A stretch of 64,000 nucleotides of DNA from Laceyella tengchongensis (GCF_900182735.1 NZ_FXTU01000007.1:62001-126000), one strand, 5' to 3'. Shown: positions 32,932-41,908, counted from the first letter of the stretch. Numbers and translations: made by a program. Notes: generated by a model from the letters alone, not told the origin.

Positions 32932-33462
32932 TCAACTTCCGTTTCTTTCCAATACCGGTAAAAGCACATCGTCAAGCTTGGTTATCTCTTGTTCGGCGGG
33001 CAATTGGGCGATATATTGACTCAACCGGGTACCCGTCCCCGGAATGGCAATATCCCCCGCAATCTCCATAAGCGGTATCAACACAAAAGCGCGCTCATGC
33101 ATTCGTGGATGCGGGATTTCCAATTCCTCGCGCTGAATCATCCGATCATCGTACAACAAAAGATCGATGTCAATGGTTCGCGGGCCCCATCGCTTGTGGC
33201 GGACGCGGTGTAATTTCTTCTCGATGGCCAATGCAACCCGCAACAGCTCAGCAGGAGTCAGAGTGGTTTGAATCTCCACCACCAAATTGTAGAAGTGCGG
33301 TTGCTCCAACAGACCCACTGGAGCTGTTTCATATATGGAGGAGATGCGGTTGACGGAGATGCCCTGGGTCAAATCCAAAAGCTTAACCGCTTGGCTCAAC
33401 AAAGATAAGCGGTCGCCCATGTTGCCGCCAAGCCCCAGATAAGCTCTCATCTTACGGCTCAT
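32932..33462 (-). CDS. folK: 2-amino-4-hydroxy-6-hydroxymethyldihydropteridine pyrophosphokinase
   Basis: 176 residues from ATG 33462, overlapping folB by 4 bases. The N-terminal YLGLGGNMGDR loop, the SSIYETAPVG motif and the signature RWGPRTIDIDLLLYDD are those of HPPK, which transfers pyrophosphate from ATP to 6-hydroxymethyl-dihydropterin. HPRMHERAFVLIPL is the C-terminal family motif. It is the last folate gene of the operon, followed after 108 bases by dusB. Typical length for the single-domain enzyme. Confidence 0.96.
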   Translation of the reverse strand: MSRKMRAYLGLGGNMGDRLSLLSQAVKLLDLTQGISVNRISSIYETAPVGLLEQPHFYNLVVEIQTTLTPAELLRVALAIEKKLHRVRHKRWGPRTIDIDLLLYDDRMIQREELEIPHPRMHERAFVLIPLMEIAGDIAIPGTGTRLSQYIAQLPAEQEITKLDDVLLPVLERNGS

Positions 33463-33821
33463 GATCGCTTGCGCACAATCTCCACGCCCACCGACTCATA
33501 ATGGCCTGGAATCGGCGGATTGGGTTTGGTCACGCGCAACCGCACTTCTGCAACCGGATACTCACGGAGAATCCGTCCCGCGATCCGTTCCGCCAATGTC
33601 TCCAACAACTTCACTTTGGTTTTGGTCATCTCCTGCTCAATCAGTTCATACACCTGTCCATAATTGACCGTCAAAGACAGATCATCGGCCAAGGCCGCGG
33701 GTTGGAGATTCAATGTCATTTCCAAGTCCACATAAAAATGTTGCCCCAACCGGTTTTCCTCCGGATAGGCACCATGATAAGCGTAAAAACACATGCGGTT
33801 GAGAAAGATTTTATCCATCAT
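33459..33821 (-). CDS. folB: Dihydroneopterin aldolase
   Basis: 120 residues from ATG 33821. It starts MMDKIFLNRMCFYAYHGAYPEE and contains the family pattern YHG-x-x-x-E-x-x-x-GQ-x-F-x-VD. The later VNYGQVYELIE, ETLAERIAG and VRVTKPNPPIPG-like stretches (here LRVTKPNPPIPG with the catalytic Lys) are also standard. It converts dihydroneopterin to hydroxymethyl-dihydropterin and glycolaldehyde. It overlaps both folP and folK by 4 bases, so translation of the three is coupled. Confidence 0.96.
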   Translation of the reverse strand: MMDKIFLNRMCFYAYHGAYPEENRLGQHFYVDLEMTLNLQPAALADDLSLTVNYGQVYELIEQEMTKTKVKLLETLAERIAGRILREYPVAEVRLRVTKPNPPIPGHYESVGVEIVRKRS

Positions 33822-34660
33822 CTCTCCTCCTCCGCTGTCCGACCGTAAACCAACGCATCCATCATGCGGGAGACCCGGACCATCTCCTTCACATCATGCA
33901 CACGCATGAGTTGGCATCCTTTGGTGATGCCGTAGGCCACAGTGGCTGCCGTCCCTTCTACCCGTTCATTCGGGGGCAAGTCTAACGTCTTGCCGATGAA
34001 GGATTTGCGCGAGGTTCCCAACAATACAGGATAACCGAGCGCCACAATCCGGTCCAGATGGCGCATCACTTCAAAGTTGTCTTCAACCGTTTTGGCAAAG
34101 CCGATGCCTGGGTCCAAAATAATATTCTCTTCCCGCACGCCCGCCTGCCTAACCAAGTCAACCGAGGCGAGCAAGTCGGCACAAACATCATCGATCAAGG
34201 AATCATACCGGGCTTCTTCCCGATTGTGCATCAAGATGATGGGCACATCTAGCTCTGCCGCCACTTCGGCCATCCGCGGGTCTCGCTTCGCTCCCCAGAT
34301 ATCATTGATGATGTGAGCGCCCGCCAACACCGCCTGCTTGGCCACTTCCGCCTTATAGGTGTCAATCGAAATAGGGCAATCCAATTCCTTGGCCAACAAC
34401 TTGACTGCGGGAATTACCCGAGCCAGTTCCTCCTCAAGCGAAACGGGCTCTGCCCCAGGACGGGTCGATTCCCCGCCGATATCAATGATGTCGGCCCCGT
34501 CTTCCACCAATTGCTTGGCATGTTCCAACGCAAGCTGGGCGGAGGTGTACTTGCCCCCGTCGGAAAAAGAATCAGGGGTGACATTGACAATCCCCATCAC
34601 CAGTGTTCGGTTGCCATATGATAACGAATAAGAACCCGCTTGTATACTGTGTGATTTCAT
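33818..34660 (-). CDS. folP: Dihydropteroate synthase
   Basis: 280 residues from ATG 34660, 11 bases after GGAGG; a 39-residue in-frame extension has no ribosome site and runs into pabC. Standard DHPS motifs are MGIVNVTPDSFSDGGKY, IDIGGESTRPGA, ISIDTYKAEVAKQAV and INDIWG. LGTSRKSFIG with its binding Lys and GTAATVAYGI follow. It joins p-aminobenzoate to hydroxymethyl-dihydropterin pyrophosphate, and is the sulfonamide target. Coupled to folB by a 4-base overlap and to pabC by a 5-base gap. Confidence 0.97.
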   Translation of the reverse strand: MKSHSIQAGSYSLSYGNRTLVMGIVNVTPDSFSDGGKYTSAQLALEHAKQLVEDGADIIDIGGESTRPGAEPVSLEEELARVIPAVKLLAKELDCPISIDTYKAEVAKQAVLAGAHIINDIWGAKRDPRMAEVAAELDVPIILMHNREEARYDSLIDDVCADLLASVDLVRQAGVREENIILDPGIGFAKTVEDNFEVMRHLDRIVALGYPVLLGTSRKSFIGKTLDLPPNERVEGTAATVAYGITKGCQLMRVHDVKEMVRVSRMMDALVYGRTAEEER

Positions 34661-34665
34661 GCGTG

Positions 34666-35541
34666 CTACATCCTCCTGCTTAACTCTCCAGCGCTGGTTA
34701 ATAAGGTTGTCCATGAGCGATGCGCCCCATACAATGCATCGGTAATGGGGTGTTCCTCGAGGTGCCGCCCCCGCCAAATGCGAATGGGAACCAGCTCCTG
34801 AATGGAGTTGGTGATAAAAATCTCTTCAGCTTCATCCAGCGCGGCGAGCGGATACTTCCCTTCTTGCACCTCGATTCCCATCGATTGCGCCAGCGCGATC
34901 ACCCACTTGCGGGTCACCCCGTCCAAAATACCCAGATCCAATGACGGCGTGTGCAATTGGCCGTCACGCACAAAGAAAAGATTGCTCACAATCCCTTCTG
35001 CTAAGAATCCGTCCGGCGTCAACATCAACCCTTCGACTTCTGGAAAGCGCTGAACTTGTTGGCGCGCCAACACGCTGTTAAGGTAGTTGTTGCTCTTGAT
35101 GTCGGCTGCCCCGCCGGGTGGTTGCCGCGGAATGGAAACCACCTCCAACTCCTTCCCTTTGGCAAACCATTCCCCGTCGTCAAAGGGAAGCGGGCGAATA
35201 AACATCAAGGTGTGGGGCTGATGATACTCGCTCGCACTTAGCCCCAAGCCCTCTTCACCGCCCGTCACCATGATGCGCAAAGAAGCATCCTGCAACCCTG
35301 AAAGCCGCAACAACTCCTCAATTTGCGCCAGCCATTCCTCTCGCTGCCAGGGAAAGCGGATGCGCTGCCGGGACAAGCCTCGCTCCAACCGCGCAAGATG
35401 ATCATCTATGAGAAAAGGAAATCCTTGATATATTCTTATCGTTTCAAAAGCCCCGACGCCATATAACAAACCATGATCCATGATGGGCAGCTTCGCAGAG
35501 GCCTCTTCCGTCGGCTGTCCATCCAACATCATCCAAGCCAC
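34666..35541 (-). CDS. pabC: Aminodeoxychorismate lyase (PLP fold type IV)
   Basis: 291 residues from GTG 35541, preceded by AGGGGG. The chain starts AWMMLDGQ and continues with MDHGLLYGVGAFETIRIYQG, typical of class IV aminotransferase-fold lyases. IKSNNYLNSVLARQQ carries the PLP Lys, and LAEGIVSNLFFV and LDGVTRKWVIALA follow. It releases pyruvate from aminodeoxychorismate, giving p-aminobenzoate. In operon between pabA and folP, as in B. subtilis. A branched-chain or D-amino-acid aminotransferase is the alternative by fold, but the context makes pabC much more likely. Confidence 0.92.
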   Translation of the reverse strand: MAWMMLDGQPTEEASAKLPIMDHGLLYGVGAFETIRIYQGFPFLIDDHLARLERGLSRQRIRFPWQREEWLAQIEELLRLSGLQDASLRIMVTGGEEGLGLSASEYHQPHTLMFIRPLPFDDGEWFAKGKELEVVSIPRQPPGGAADIKSNNYLNSVLARQQVQRFPEVEGLMLTPDGFLAEGIVSNLFFVRDGQLHTPSLDLGILDGVTRKWVIALAQSMGIEVQEGKYPLAALDEAEEIFITNSIQELVPIRIWRGRHLEEHPITDALYGAHRSWTTLLTSAGELSRRM

Positions 35542-35556
35542 GTGTCAATCCCCCTG

Positions 35557-36141
35557 TCATCGGGAACCCCATTCTCCATAAAAACGAATGAAATTGGCCA
35601 ACAGCGCCTTGCCATTCTCGCTCAAAATCGATTCAGGATGAAATTGCACACCTTCAATCGGCAGAGAACGGTGGCGTAAAGCCATGATCTCCCCTTCGTC
35701 GGTTTCGGCACTAATGACTAGCTCAGCGGGCAACGTCTCCCGGTCTACCAACAAAGAATGATACCGCGTCACCGTTAAAGGCGTGGGCATCCCCGTGAAA
35801 ATCGTCTGTCCATCATGATTGATTGGCGATGTTTTTCCATGCATGAGGCGCTTTGCACGGATCACATCCCCGCCAAACGCCTGGGCGATCGTCTGGTGCC
35901 CAAGGCAAACGCCCAAGATGGGTATCTGTCCGGCATAGCGCCGCACAACTTCTAGACAAATCCCCGCATCTTCCGGGCGGCCTGGCCCGGGCGACAAAAC
36001 AATCACTTCCGGATTCCGCTTCTTTATCTCGTCAACATCTATTTCATCATTGCGGACAACTTCAAGCTCCTTCCCCAATTCACCCAAATACTGAACGAGG
36101 TTATAAGTAAAGGAATCATAGTTGTCAATCATTAAAATCAT
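35557..36141 (-). CDS. pabA: Glutamine amidotransferase subunit for p-aminobenzoate (and anthranilate) synthesis
   Basis: 194 residues from ATG 36141. It is a class I glutamine amidotransferase: MIDNYDSFTYNLVQYLGELG at the start, SPGPGRPEDAGICLEV, the nucleophile Cys in ILGVCLGHQTIAQAFGG near residue 79, and the His and Glu in GVQFHPESILSENG. It provides ammonia to aminodeoxychorismate synthase and in Bacilli also to TrpE. Its partner pabB, normally just upstream, is absent; cysK and a terminator come instead. The gene starts the folate operon here. Confidence 0.95.
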   Translation of the reverse strand: MILMIDNYDSFTYNLVQYLGELGKELEVVRNDEIDVDEIKKRNPEVIVLSPGPGRPEDAGICLEVVRRYAGQIPILGVCLGHQTIAQAFGGDVIRAKRLMHGKTSPINHDGQTIFTGMPTPLTVTRYHSLLVDRETLPAELVISAETDEGEIMALRHRSLPIEGVQFHPESILSENGKALLANFIRFYGEWGSR

Positions 36142-36257
36142 TAGCTATTCTCCCCTCATCTCTTCTAAGCTCTTCTAATCAACTTATTTTAACACATGCC
36201 GATCAATTCTTCATCTTAAATTCCAGCTGGGCACGCCATACGAGCCAAGAAGAGCAT

Positions 36258-36290
36258 GCAAAAAGGCTATCCCATGTTCACAGGATAGCC
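36258..36290 (-). terminator. Terminator of cysK
   Basis: GGCTATCC pairs with GGATAGCC around a 10-base loop and is followed by TTTTTGC on the minus strand. It separates cysK from the folate operon. Confidence 0.85.
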
Positions 36291-36304
36291 AAAGTTGTTT
36301 TGCA

Positions 36305-37228
36305 TCAATCAAATTGGAATAAAGGCGTGGTCAAATATCTTTCACCGTTACTTGGAGCGACGGCTACAACTTTTTTGCCGAGTCCCAAGCGGCGAGCCAC
36401 TTTAATGGCTGCTGCCGTCGCCGCGCCGGAGGAAATCCCAACCAAGAGGCCTTCTTCACGAGCCAGGCGCCGCGCCCACTCAAACGCTTCTTCATTTTCG
36501 ATTTGAATCACTTCATCATACACATTGGTGTCCAAGATGTCTGGGATAAATCCGGCACCAATGCCTTGAATTTTATGAAGTCCAGGGCTCCCGCCGGACA
36601 ACACCGGAGAAGTCGTCGGCTCCACCGCGATGACGCGCACGTGCGGGAATTTCTCTTTCAACACGCGGCCCACACCCGTGATGGTACCACCCGTGCCCAC
36701 GCCGGCCACAAAAGCATCAATGTCGCCACCGGTTTGTTCAACGATTTCCAAAGCCGTTGTTTCCAAGTGGATTTTAACATTGTCTGGGTTGCTGAACTGT
36801 TGCGGCATAAAGTAATCCGGATGTTCAGCTTTGATCGCTTCTGCCTTGTTAATGGCGCCGCGCATCCCTTCCGGTCCGGGGGTCAGCACCAATTCTGCAC
36901 CGTAGGCTTTGAGCAGGTTACGTCGTTCCAAACTCATTGTTTCGGGCATGACCAGTATAGCGCGGTATCCTTTTGCCGCAGCGACCATGGCCAAACCGAT
37001 GCCAGTGTTCCCGCTGGTCGGCTCCACAATCGTCGATCCCGGTTTCAGCTCACCACGCTTTTCCGCCTCTTCGATCATGCTGAGGGCGATACGGTCTTTC
37101 ACACTGCCACCAGGGTTAAAAAACTCCAACTTTAAAAATATATCGGCATCTGACTTGCCAACGATTCGATTCAATTTCACCAAAGGGGTCTGGCCGATCA
37201 ATTCCAACACATTGTTCGCTACGCGCAT
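36305..37228 (-). CDS. cysK: Cysteine synthase (O-acetylserine sulfhydrylase)
   Basis: 307 residues from ATG 37228 with AATAGGAGG upstream. It has IGQTPLVKLNRI, the PLP-binding Lys in NPGGSVKDRIALSM near residue 43, EPTSGNTGIGLAM and AGVGTGGTITGVGRVLK (phosphate loop). The C-terminal GISSGAATAAAIKVA completes the pattern. It makes cysteine from O-acetylserine and sulfide in the cytosol. The order hslO-cysK is conserved with B. subtilis (with yacD absent here). The final residues lack the usual E-R-Y-L-S-T-x-L-F variants only slightly (ERYLTTPLF). Confidence 0.96.
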   Translation of the reverse strand: MRVANNVLELIGQTPLVKLNRIVGKSDADIFLKLEFFNPGGSVKDRIALSMIEEAEKRGELKPGSTIVEPTSGNTGIGLAMVAAAKGYRAILVMPETMSLERRNLLKAYGAELVLTPGPEGMRGAINKAEAIKAEHPDYFMPQQFSNPDNVKIHLETTALEIVEQTGGDIDAFVAGVGTGGTITGVGRVLKEKFPHVRVIAVEPTTSPVLSGGSPGLHKIQGIGAGFIPDILDTNVYDEVIQIENEEAFEWARRLAREEGLLVGISSGAATAAAIKVARRLGLGKKVVAVAPSNGERYLTTPLFQFD

Positions 37229-37301
37229 AGGGCAAGCCTCCTATTCCGATTAAACTGATAGGAATTGTTACACCTATCATATCACCCAATAAAATAATTT
37301 G

Positions 37302-38183
37302 TCAATTCACTTCTTCTTTTATTATACGTTCCAGTTCTTCCCCGCTGAACATATACTTCTCATTACAAAAATGGCAAACGACCTCCGCATGACCCAATTC
37401 ATCCAAGAGGCTTTTCAGTTCTTCTATCCCCAGAGACTTGAGCATGGTTCGGCTTTTTTCGCGGGAACAATGGCATGCGAAGGAAACCGGTTGCTTATGA
37501 AGGATCTCCGTCCCTTCCCCCATCAAACGCACCAACAACTCTTCTGGGGTGACTCCTTGATAGAGCAACTCAGAAATAGAGGTCAGTTTGTTCAGTTCAT
37601 CAATAGCCGTCTCCAAACGGGTGATCACATCATCGGAGGCGCCCGGCATCACTTGAATCATATATCCCCCGGCAACGAGGATTTGCTCCCCTTTGACCAG
37701 CACTCCCAGTCCCACTGAAGAGGGAGTCTGTTCGGAAACCGCAAAGTAGTAGGTAAAATCTTCAGCCAGCTCGCCAGAGATGATCGGCGACGCACCGCGG
37801 TACGGTTCTTTCAAGCCCAGATCTTTTGTCACATAAATGCTACCCTGGCCTACGGCCGCCCCCACGTTTAACTTGTAATCATCATTGTGCTCCACAAAAG
37901 GATTGTCGACCGAGCCGCGAACATGTCCTTCTCCATCGGCGTCCACTATGATTCGGCCAATCGGGCCGTCTCCCGCCACCTGAATGGTCACTTTGTGGCG
38001 CTCCTCTTTCAAGGTGAGCCCAATCAACGCCCCCATGGTTGCCGTTCTTCCCAACGCCGCACTAACCACCGGATAGGTGCCATGCCGCTTCTGCAACTCC
38101 TGCACCAAGTTCGTAGTAATTGCGGCAAAGCCGCGCACTTTCCCATCCTTCGAGATAGCACGAATCGCATAATCTGTCATCAT
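37302..38183 (-). CDS. hslO: Redox-regulated chaperone Hsp33
   Basis: 293 residues from ATG 38183 (ATG 38180 is an alternative). The N-terminal domain starts MTDYAIRAISKDGKVRGFA and has TLKEERHKVTIQVAGDGPIG and GRGSVDNP-like stretches. The C-terminal zinc switch is intact: CHC near 236-238 in FACHCSREK and CHFC in EVVCHFCNEKYMF near 269, four cysteines in all. On oxidation these release zinc and the chaperone binds unfolding proteins. It lies between coaX and cysK, as in B. subtilis. Confidence 0.96.
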   Translation of the reverse strand: MMTDYAIRAISKDGKVRGFAAITTNLVQELQKRHGTYPVVSAALGRTATMGALIGLTLKEERHKVTIQVAGDGPIGRIIVDADGEGHVRGSVDNPFVEHNDDYKLNVGAAVGQGSIYVTKDLGLKEPYRGASPIISGELAEDFTYYFAVSEQTPSSVGLGVLVKGEQILVAGGYMIQVMPGASDDVITRLETAIDELNKLTSISELLYQGVTPEELLVRLMGEGTEILHKQPVSFACHCSREKSRTMLKSLGIEELKSLLDELGHAEVVCHFCNEKYMFSGEELERIIKEEVN

Positions 38184-38368
38184 CAGTCACTCCCATATAT
38201 GAATTGATCAAGCAAATCATGAAGCGCTTTCGTTTTTCTGCTCCACATCCACACGCGGTTCCAACGCATATGCTTAGAAAGCCCGCCTGATTGAAAAGAG
38301 GCATCCACCCGTACCAGATGGGCTCGCATGCCCAATCCACTTAGGGTGATGCCCACGTGATTCCACAA
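38183..38368 (-). CDS. Possible small gene between coaX and hslO
   Basis: An open frame of 61 codons begins directly after the coaX stop and ends in TGA that shares bases with the hslO start (TGATG). No ribosome site fits the first codon (TTG 38368); an internal ATG at about 38329 follows AAGTGGA and might be the true start. The product is rich in Trp, Arg and His (MRWNRVWMWSRKTK), a composition that could come from chance reading. The overlap with hslO is what argues for a coupled gene. No family recognised. Confidence 0.35.
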   Translation of the reverse strand: MWNHVGITLSGLGMRAHLVRVDASFQSGGLSKHMRWNRVWMWSRKTKALHDLLDQFIYGSD

Positions 38369-39157
38369 TCAAACATGCTTTCGGTTTCTTTCCCAAATCA
38401 GCTTCAACCCTACCAGCGTCAACAATGGGTTGATTTCGTCAATCGTTTTGGTGTCGTTGCAAATCAGTTTGGCCAGGCCGCCCGTGGCTACTACATGCGG
38501 GCGCTTGGTCAACACCTGTTTCATGCGTGTGACAATCTCGTCCACGACACCCACATACCCATAATATATGCCCGCTTGAACGGCTTGAACCGTATTACGC
38601 CCCACCACGGAATCCGGCTTCACGATTTCCACCCGGGTCAATTTCGCGGCGCGTTGGTACAGCGCTTCCGCTGAGATGTTGACCCCTGGTGTAATCGCTC
38701 CGCCGATATAGTTTCCTTCTTCATCAATAAAACAAAACGTGGTTGCCGTGCCAAAATCGACAATGATCGCCGGGGCGCCATACAACTCCAACGCCGCCAC
38801 CGCATTAGCGATGCGATCTGCCCCCACCTCGCGCGGATTATCGTATTTGATGTTCAGCCCGGTTTTAACTCCCGGCCCCAAAACAAGCGGTTTTTGTTTT
38901 AGATACTTTTCCGTCATGCGTTCCAGCACCACTGTCAGCGGCGGAACCACCGATGACAATACTACGCCTTCGATCATATCAAAATCGATGCCTACATAAT
39001 CCAACAAGCTTTTCAACATTACGCCAAACTCATCTTCGGTGGCGTTGCGATCCGTTTGTAAGCGCCAATGATGAAGCAGTTCATCTTGCCGATACACGCC
39101 CAGCACCACATTGGTGTTGCCCACATCCATTAGCAGTAAAAGTTTTTCATTTAGCAT
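38369..39157 (-). CDS. coaX: Type III pantothenate kinase
   Basis: 262 residues from ATG 39157; a long in-frame extension upstream runs through the ftsH terminator and is not credible. LLLMDVGNTNVVLGVY is the phosphate-binding loop, followed by WRLQTDRNATEDEFG. VVPPLT and NPREVGADRIANAVAA, then VDFGTATTFC with the catalytic Asp and GGAITPGVNIS, are the CoaX markers. It phosphorylates pantothenate to start CoA synthesis and, unlike type I/II kinases, is not inhibited by CoA. It sits between ftsH and hslO. The ribosome site is weak (GGGTGGG). Confidence 0.95.
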   Translation of the reverse strand: MLNEKLLLLMDVGNTNVVLGVYRQDELLHHWRLQTDRNATEDEFGVMLKSLLDYVGIDFDMIEGVVLSSVVPPLTVVLERMTEKYLKQKPLVLGPGVKTGLNIKYDNPREVGADRIANAVAALELYGAPAIIVDFGTATTFCFIDEEGNYIGGAITPGVNISAEALYQRAAKLTRVEIVKPDSVVGRNTVQAVQAGIYYGYVGVVDEIVTRMKQVLTKRPHVVATGGLAKLICNDTKTIDEINPLLTLVGLKLIWERNRKHV

Positions 39158-39208
39158 TATGCCCACCCATTCACTTGTTGATTTGGGATTGCCTGTGCTT
39201 TTGGCCAT

Positions 39209-39240
39209 AAGAAAAAGAGGCGCCATCCCGCCTCTTTTTC
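39209..39240 (-). terminator. Terminator of ftsH
   Basis: GAAAAAGAGGCG pairs exactly with CGCCTCTTTTTC around a 6-base loop, with a T-run in the stem end. It lies just after the ftsH stop and before coaX. Confidence 0.9.
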
Positions 39241-39248
39241 GCAAAGGA

Positions 39249-41267
39249 TTAGAGTGGCTTTTTATCGTCTTTGTCAGACGCGGTTTCCTCACCACTCGTG
39301 GAATCGACATTGCGCCGGATTCCATATTTATCAGAAGAGAAGTCCTTATCCGAAGCGAGGTTCGCATCTTGATTCTTCTCTTCGTTTCCGCTTTCATCCG
39401 TCCCATGGTCGTCTTTGGTCTGGATGTTCACTTTCACATCGCTGTCATCATCCAGCTTTCCGGTCTCCAACAGCTGTTTGATCTGCTCTTCATCCAGCGT
39501 TTCCCGCACCAGCAGGGTTTGCGCCATGAGTTCCAATTGATCGCGGCGTTCGATGAGCAGGTTTTTGGCGCGGTTGTAACATTTGCGCACCATCTCTTGC
39601 ATCTCGATGTCGATTTCGTATGCCACTTTGTCGCTGTAGTTTTGCTCTTGGCTCAAATCGCGGCCCAAGAACACTTGCCCTTGCGAACGACCAAAAGTCA
39701 TCGTGGCCAGCTTGTCGCTCATCCCGTATTCGGTGATCATAGCGCGCACGATGGCTGTCGCCTTTTCAAAGTCATTACTCGCACCGGTGCTGATTTCGCC
39801 AAAGATGATTTCCTCAGCCACGCGCCCACCTAGGAGACCCGTCACCCGATCAAGCAGCTCGCCTTTGGTTGCCAAATAACGGTCTTCCTTAGGCAACATC
39901 ATCGCATACCCACCTGCTTGCCCACGGGGGACAATCGTCACCTTATGGACAATGTCCGCATTTTCCAGATAATATCCGCAAAGTACGTGTCCTGCTTCGT
40001 GATAAGCGACGATCTTGCGCTCTTTTTCGCTGATGACGCGGCTTTTCTTCTGCGGACCCGCAATCACTCGGTCGATCGCTTCGTCCACTTCTTCCATGGT
40101 GATCTTTTTCTTATTGCTACGCGCCGCCAACAATGCTGCTTCATTCAACAGGTTCTCCAAATCCGCGCCAGAGAACCCGGTGGTGCGTTGCGCGATCACA
40201 TTCAACTTCACATCGTCAGCGATCGGCTTGTTGCGCGCGTGTACTTTCAACACGGCTTCGCGCCCTTTTACGTCGGGGCGATTAACCAGGATTTGTCTGT
40301 CAAAGCGCCCAGGACGAAGCAGCGCCGGATCCAAAATGTCGGGACGGTTCGTTGCAGCCATGATAATGATTCCTGCATTGACATCAAAACCGTCCATCTC
40401 CACCAACAATTGGTTCAAGGTTTGCTCGCGTTCGTCGTGGCCGCCGCCAAGACCCGCACCGCGCTGACGCCCTACCGCGTCGATCTCATCGATGAAAATG
40501 ATACACGGAGCGTTTTTCTTGGCCTGTTCAAACAAGTCACGAACCCGTGAAGCACCGACACCGACGAACATCTCTACAAAGTCGGAACCGCTGATGGAGA
40601 AGAACGGCACTTTCGCTTCACCCGCAACGGCGCGAGCTAACAGCGTTTTACCCGTACCTGGAGGCCCAACCAAAAGTACCCCTTTGGGGATGCGAGCACC
40701 CATCGCCGCATACCGCCGATTGTCTTTCAGGAAATCGACGATCTCAACTAACTCCGCTTTTTCTTCATCCGCTCCTGCCACATCATCAAATGTAACCCGT
40801 CTTTTCTCTTCATTGTATAACTTCGCTTTGCTCTTACCGAAATTCATTACGCGACTTCCGCCGCCTTGAGCTTGGTTAAACAAGAAGAAGAAAATAAGTA
40901 AGATGATGACAAAAGGAATGACTGAGGTAAAGAACGTGAGCCAAACTGAGTCCCCTTTTGTTTTCTCGATGTTCACCTTCACTCCGGCGGTTTGGATATC
41001 TTCGATCACGGAGCTTCCGTAGCCAGCTGGGGCAATGGTGAAGAAGCTTTTAGCCGTGCCTTTGATCTTGCCTTCGATATTGTAAACACCGTTATCGTAT
41101 TGGACCGTAATATCATCTAACTGTTTTTGCAGCAGCTTTGTTCTAAATTCATCATATCTAAAGTTTTGTTTGTCCACTCCAGGGTTGGCGATCATGTTGA
41201 CAACCCCGATTGTGATAAGGATGAGGATTAAGTATAATACTCCGTTCCTGAGGAAGAAGTGTTTCAT
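39249..41267 (-). CDS. ftsH: ATP-dependent zinc metalloprotease FtsH
   Basis: 672 residues from ATG 41267 with GAGGAGG upstream. Two membrane helices (about 7-25 and 108-128) flank an extracytoplasmic domain. The AAA+ domain has Walker A (VGPPGTGKTLLARA), Walker B (CIIFIDEID) and second region of homology (ATNRPDILDPALLRPGRFDR). The protease part has HEAGH (zinc) near 424 and the third ligand in an ND-FEKAT stretch. The tail (from about 600) is long, acidic and variable. It degrades membrane and regulatory proteins, and in Bacilli affects sporulation by acting on Spo0E-type factors. Order hpt-ftsH-coaX is conserved. Confidence 0.97.
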   Translation of the reverse strand: MKHFFLRNGVLYLILILITIGVVNMIANPGVDKQNFRYDEFRTKLLQKQLDDITVQYDNGVYNIEGKIKGTAKSFFTIAPAGYGSSVIEDIQTAGVKVNIEKTKGDSVWLTFFTSVIPFVIILLIFFFLFNQAQGGGSRVMNFGKSKAKLYNEEKRRVTFDDVAGADEEKAELVEIVDFLKDNRRYAAMGARIPKGVLLVGPPGTGKTLLARAVAGEAKVPFFSISGSDFVEMFVGVGASRVRDLFEQAKKNAPCIIFIDEIDAVGRQRGAGLGGGHDEREQTLNQLLVEMDGFDVNAGIIIMAATNRPDILDPALLRPGRFDRQILVNRPDVKGREAVLKVHARNKPIADDVKLNVIAQRTTGFSGADLENLLNEAALLAARSNKKKITMEEVDEAIDRVIAGPQKKSRVISEKERKIVAYHEAGHVLCGYYLENADIVHKVTIVPRGQAGGYAMMLPKEDRYLATKGELLDRVTGLLGGRVAEEIIFGEISTGASNDFEKATAIVRAMITEYGMSDKLATMTFGRSQGQVFLGRDLSQEQNYSDKVAYEIDIEMQEMVRKCYNRAKNLLIERRDQLELMAQTLLVRETLDEEQIKQLLETGKLDDDSDVKVNIQTKDDHGTDESGNEEKNQDANLASDKDFSSDKYGIRRNVDSTSGEETASDKDDKKPL

Positions 41268-41343
41268 CCCTGGCCTCCTCTCAGTCCACTTGTATCATTT
41301 TATCACAGTCGACTTACCATACTCAATAGACCGCTCTGGCGCA

Positions 41344-41880
41344 TCACTGGTACACTTCTTCTTTCAGCACACCGATATAAGGCAAGTTGCGATACTTCTC
41401 GGCAAAGTCAAGCCCGTATCCGATCACAAATGCATCCGGAATGGTGAAACCACAGTAATCCGGGCTCAAATCCACCTTGCGGCGGTCTGGTTTATCGAGA
41501 AGAGTGACGATTTTAACTGAAGCGGCATTCCGGCCTTTCAGCATCTCAACCAAGTAACTCAACGTCAAGCCCGAATCGATAATATCTTCGACAATCAAAA
41601 CATGACGTCCTTCGATGGATGCGTCCAAATCTTTGAGGATGCGCACAACACCCGAGGAAGTGGTCGAATTGCCATAGCTGGATACAGCCATGAAATCCAT
41701 TTCCATCTTAATCGGCATCTCTCGGATCAAATCCGCCATAAATGGCACGGCACCCTTTAACACGCAGATACATAGCGGGTTCAAGTCTTTGTACTCCTCT
41801 GACAGACGTTGGCCCAATTCCCGCACTTTCTCTTTGATTTGCTCTTCGGAAATAAGAACTTCCTTGATATCTTGATGCAT
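41344..41880 (-). CDS. hpt: Hypoxanthine phosphoribosyltransferase
   Basis: 178 residues from ATG 41880, which follows AGGAGG. PRPP-binding motif HVLIVEDIIDSGLTLSYL lies near residue 95, with LCICVLKGAVPFMADL before it and VKIVTLLDKPDRRKVDL after it. PDAFVIGYGLDFAEKYRNLPYIG is the typical C-terminus. It salvages hypoxanthine and guanine to IMP and GMP. It is placed between tilS and ftsH as in most Bacilli, where Hpt and TilS together influence ftsH expression. Length is standard. Confidence 0.97.
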   Translation of the reverse strand: MHQDIKEVLISEEQIKEKVRELGQRLSEEYKDLNPLCICVLKGAVPFMADLIREMPIKMEMDFMAVSSYGNSTTSSGVVRILKDLDASIEGRHVLIVEDIIDSGLTLSYLVEMLKGRNAASVKIVTLLDKPDRRKVDLSPDYCGFTIPDAFVIGYGLDFAEKYRNLPYIGVLKEEVYQ

Positions 41881-41908
41881 GTCTTTCCTCCTACCACACA
41901 CAAACGAT

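Noticed and set aside
38369..39406. Extended 345-residue start for coaX
   Set aside because: The extra 83 residues would be translated from the ftsH terminator and end of ftsH; the ATG at 39157 gives the normal type III kinase N-terminus.
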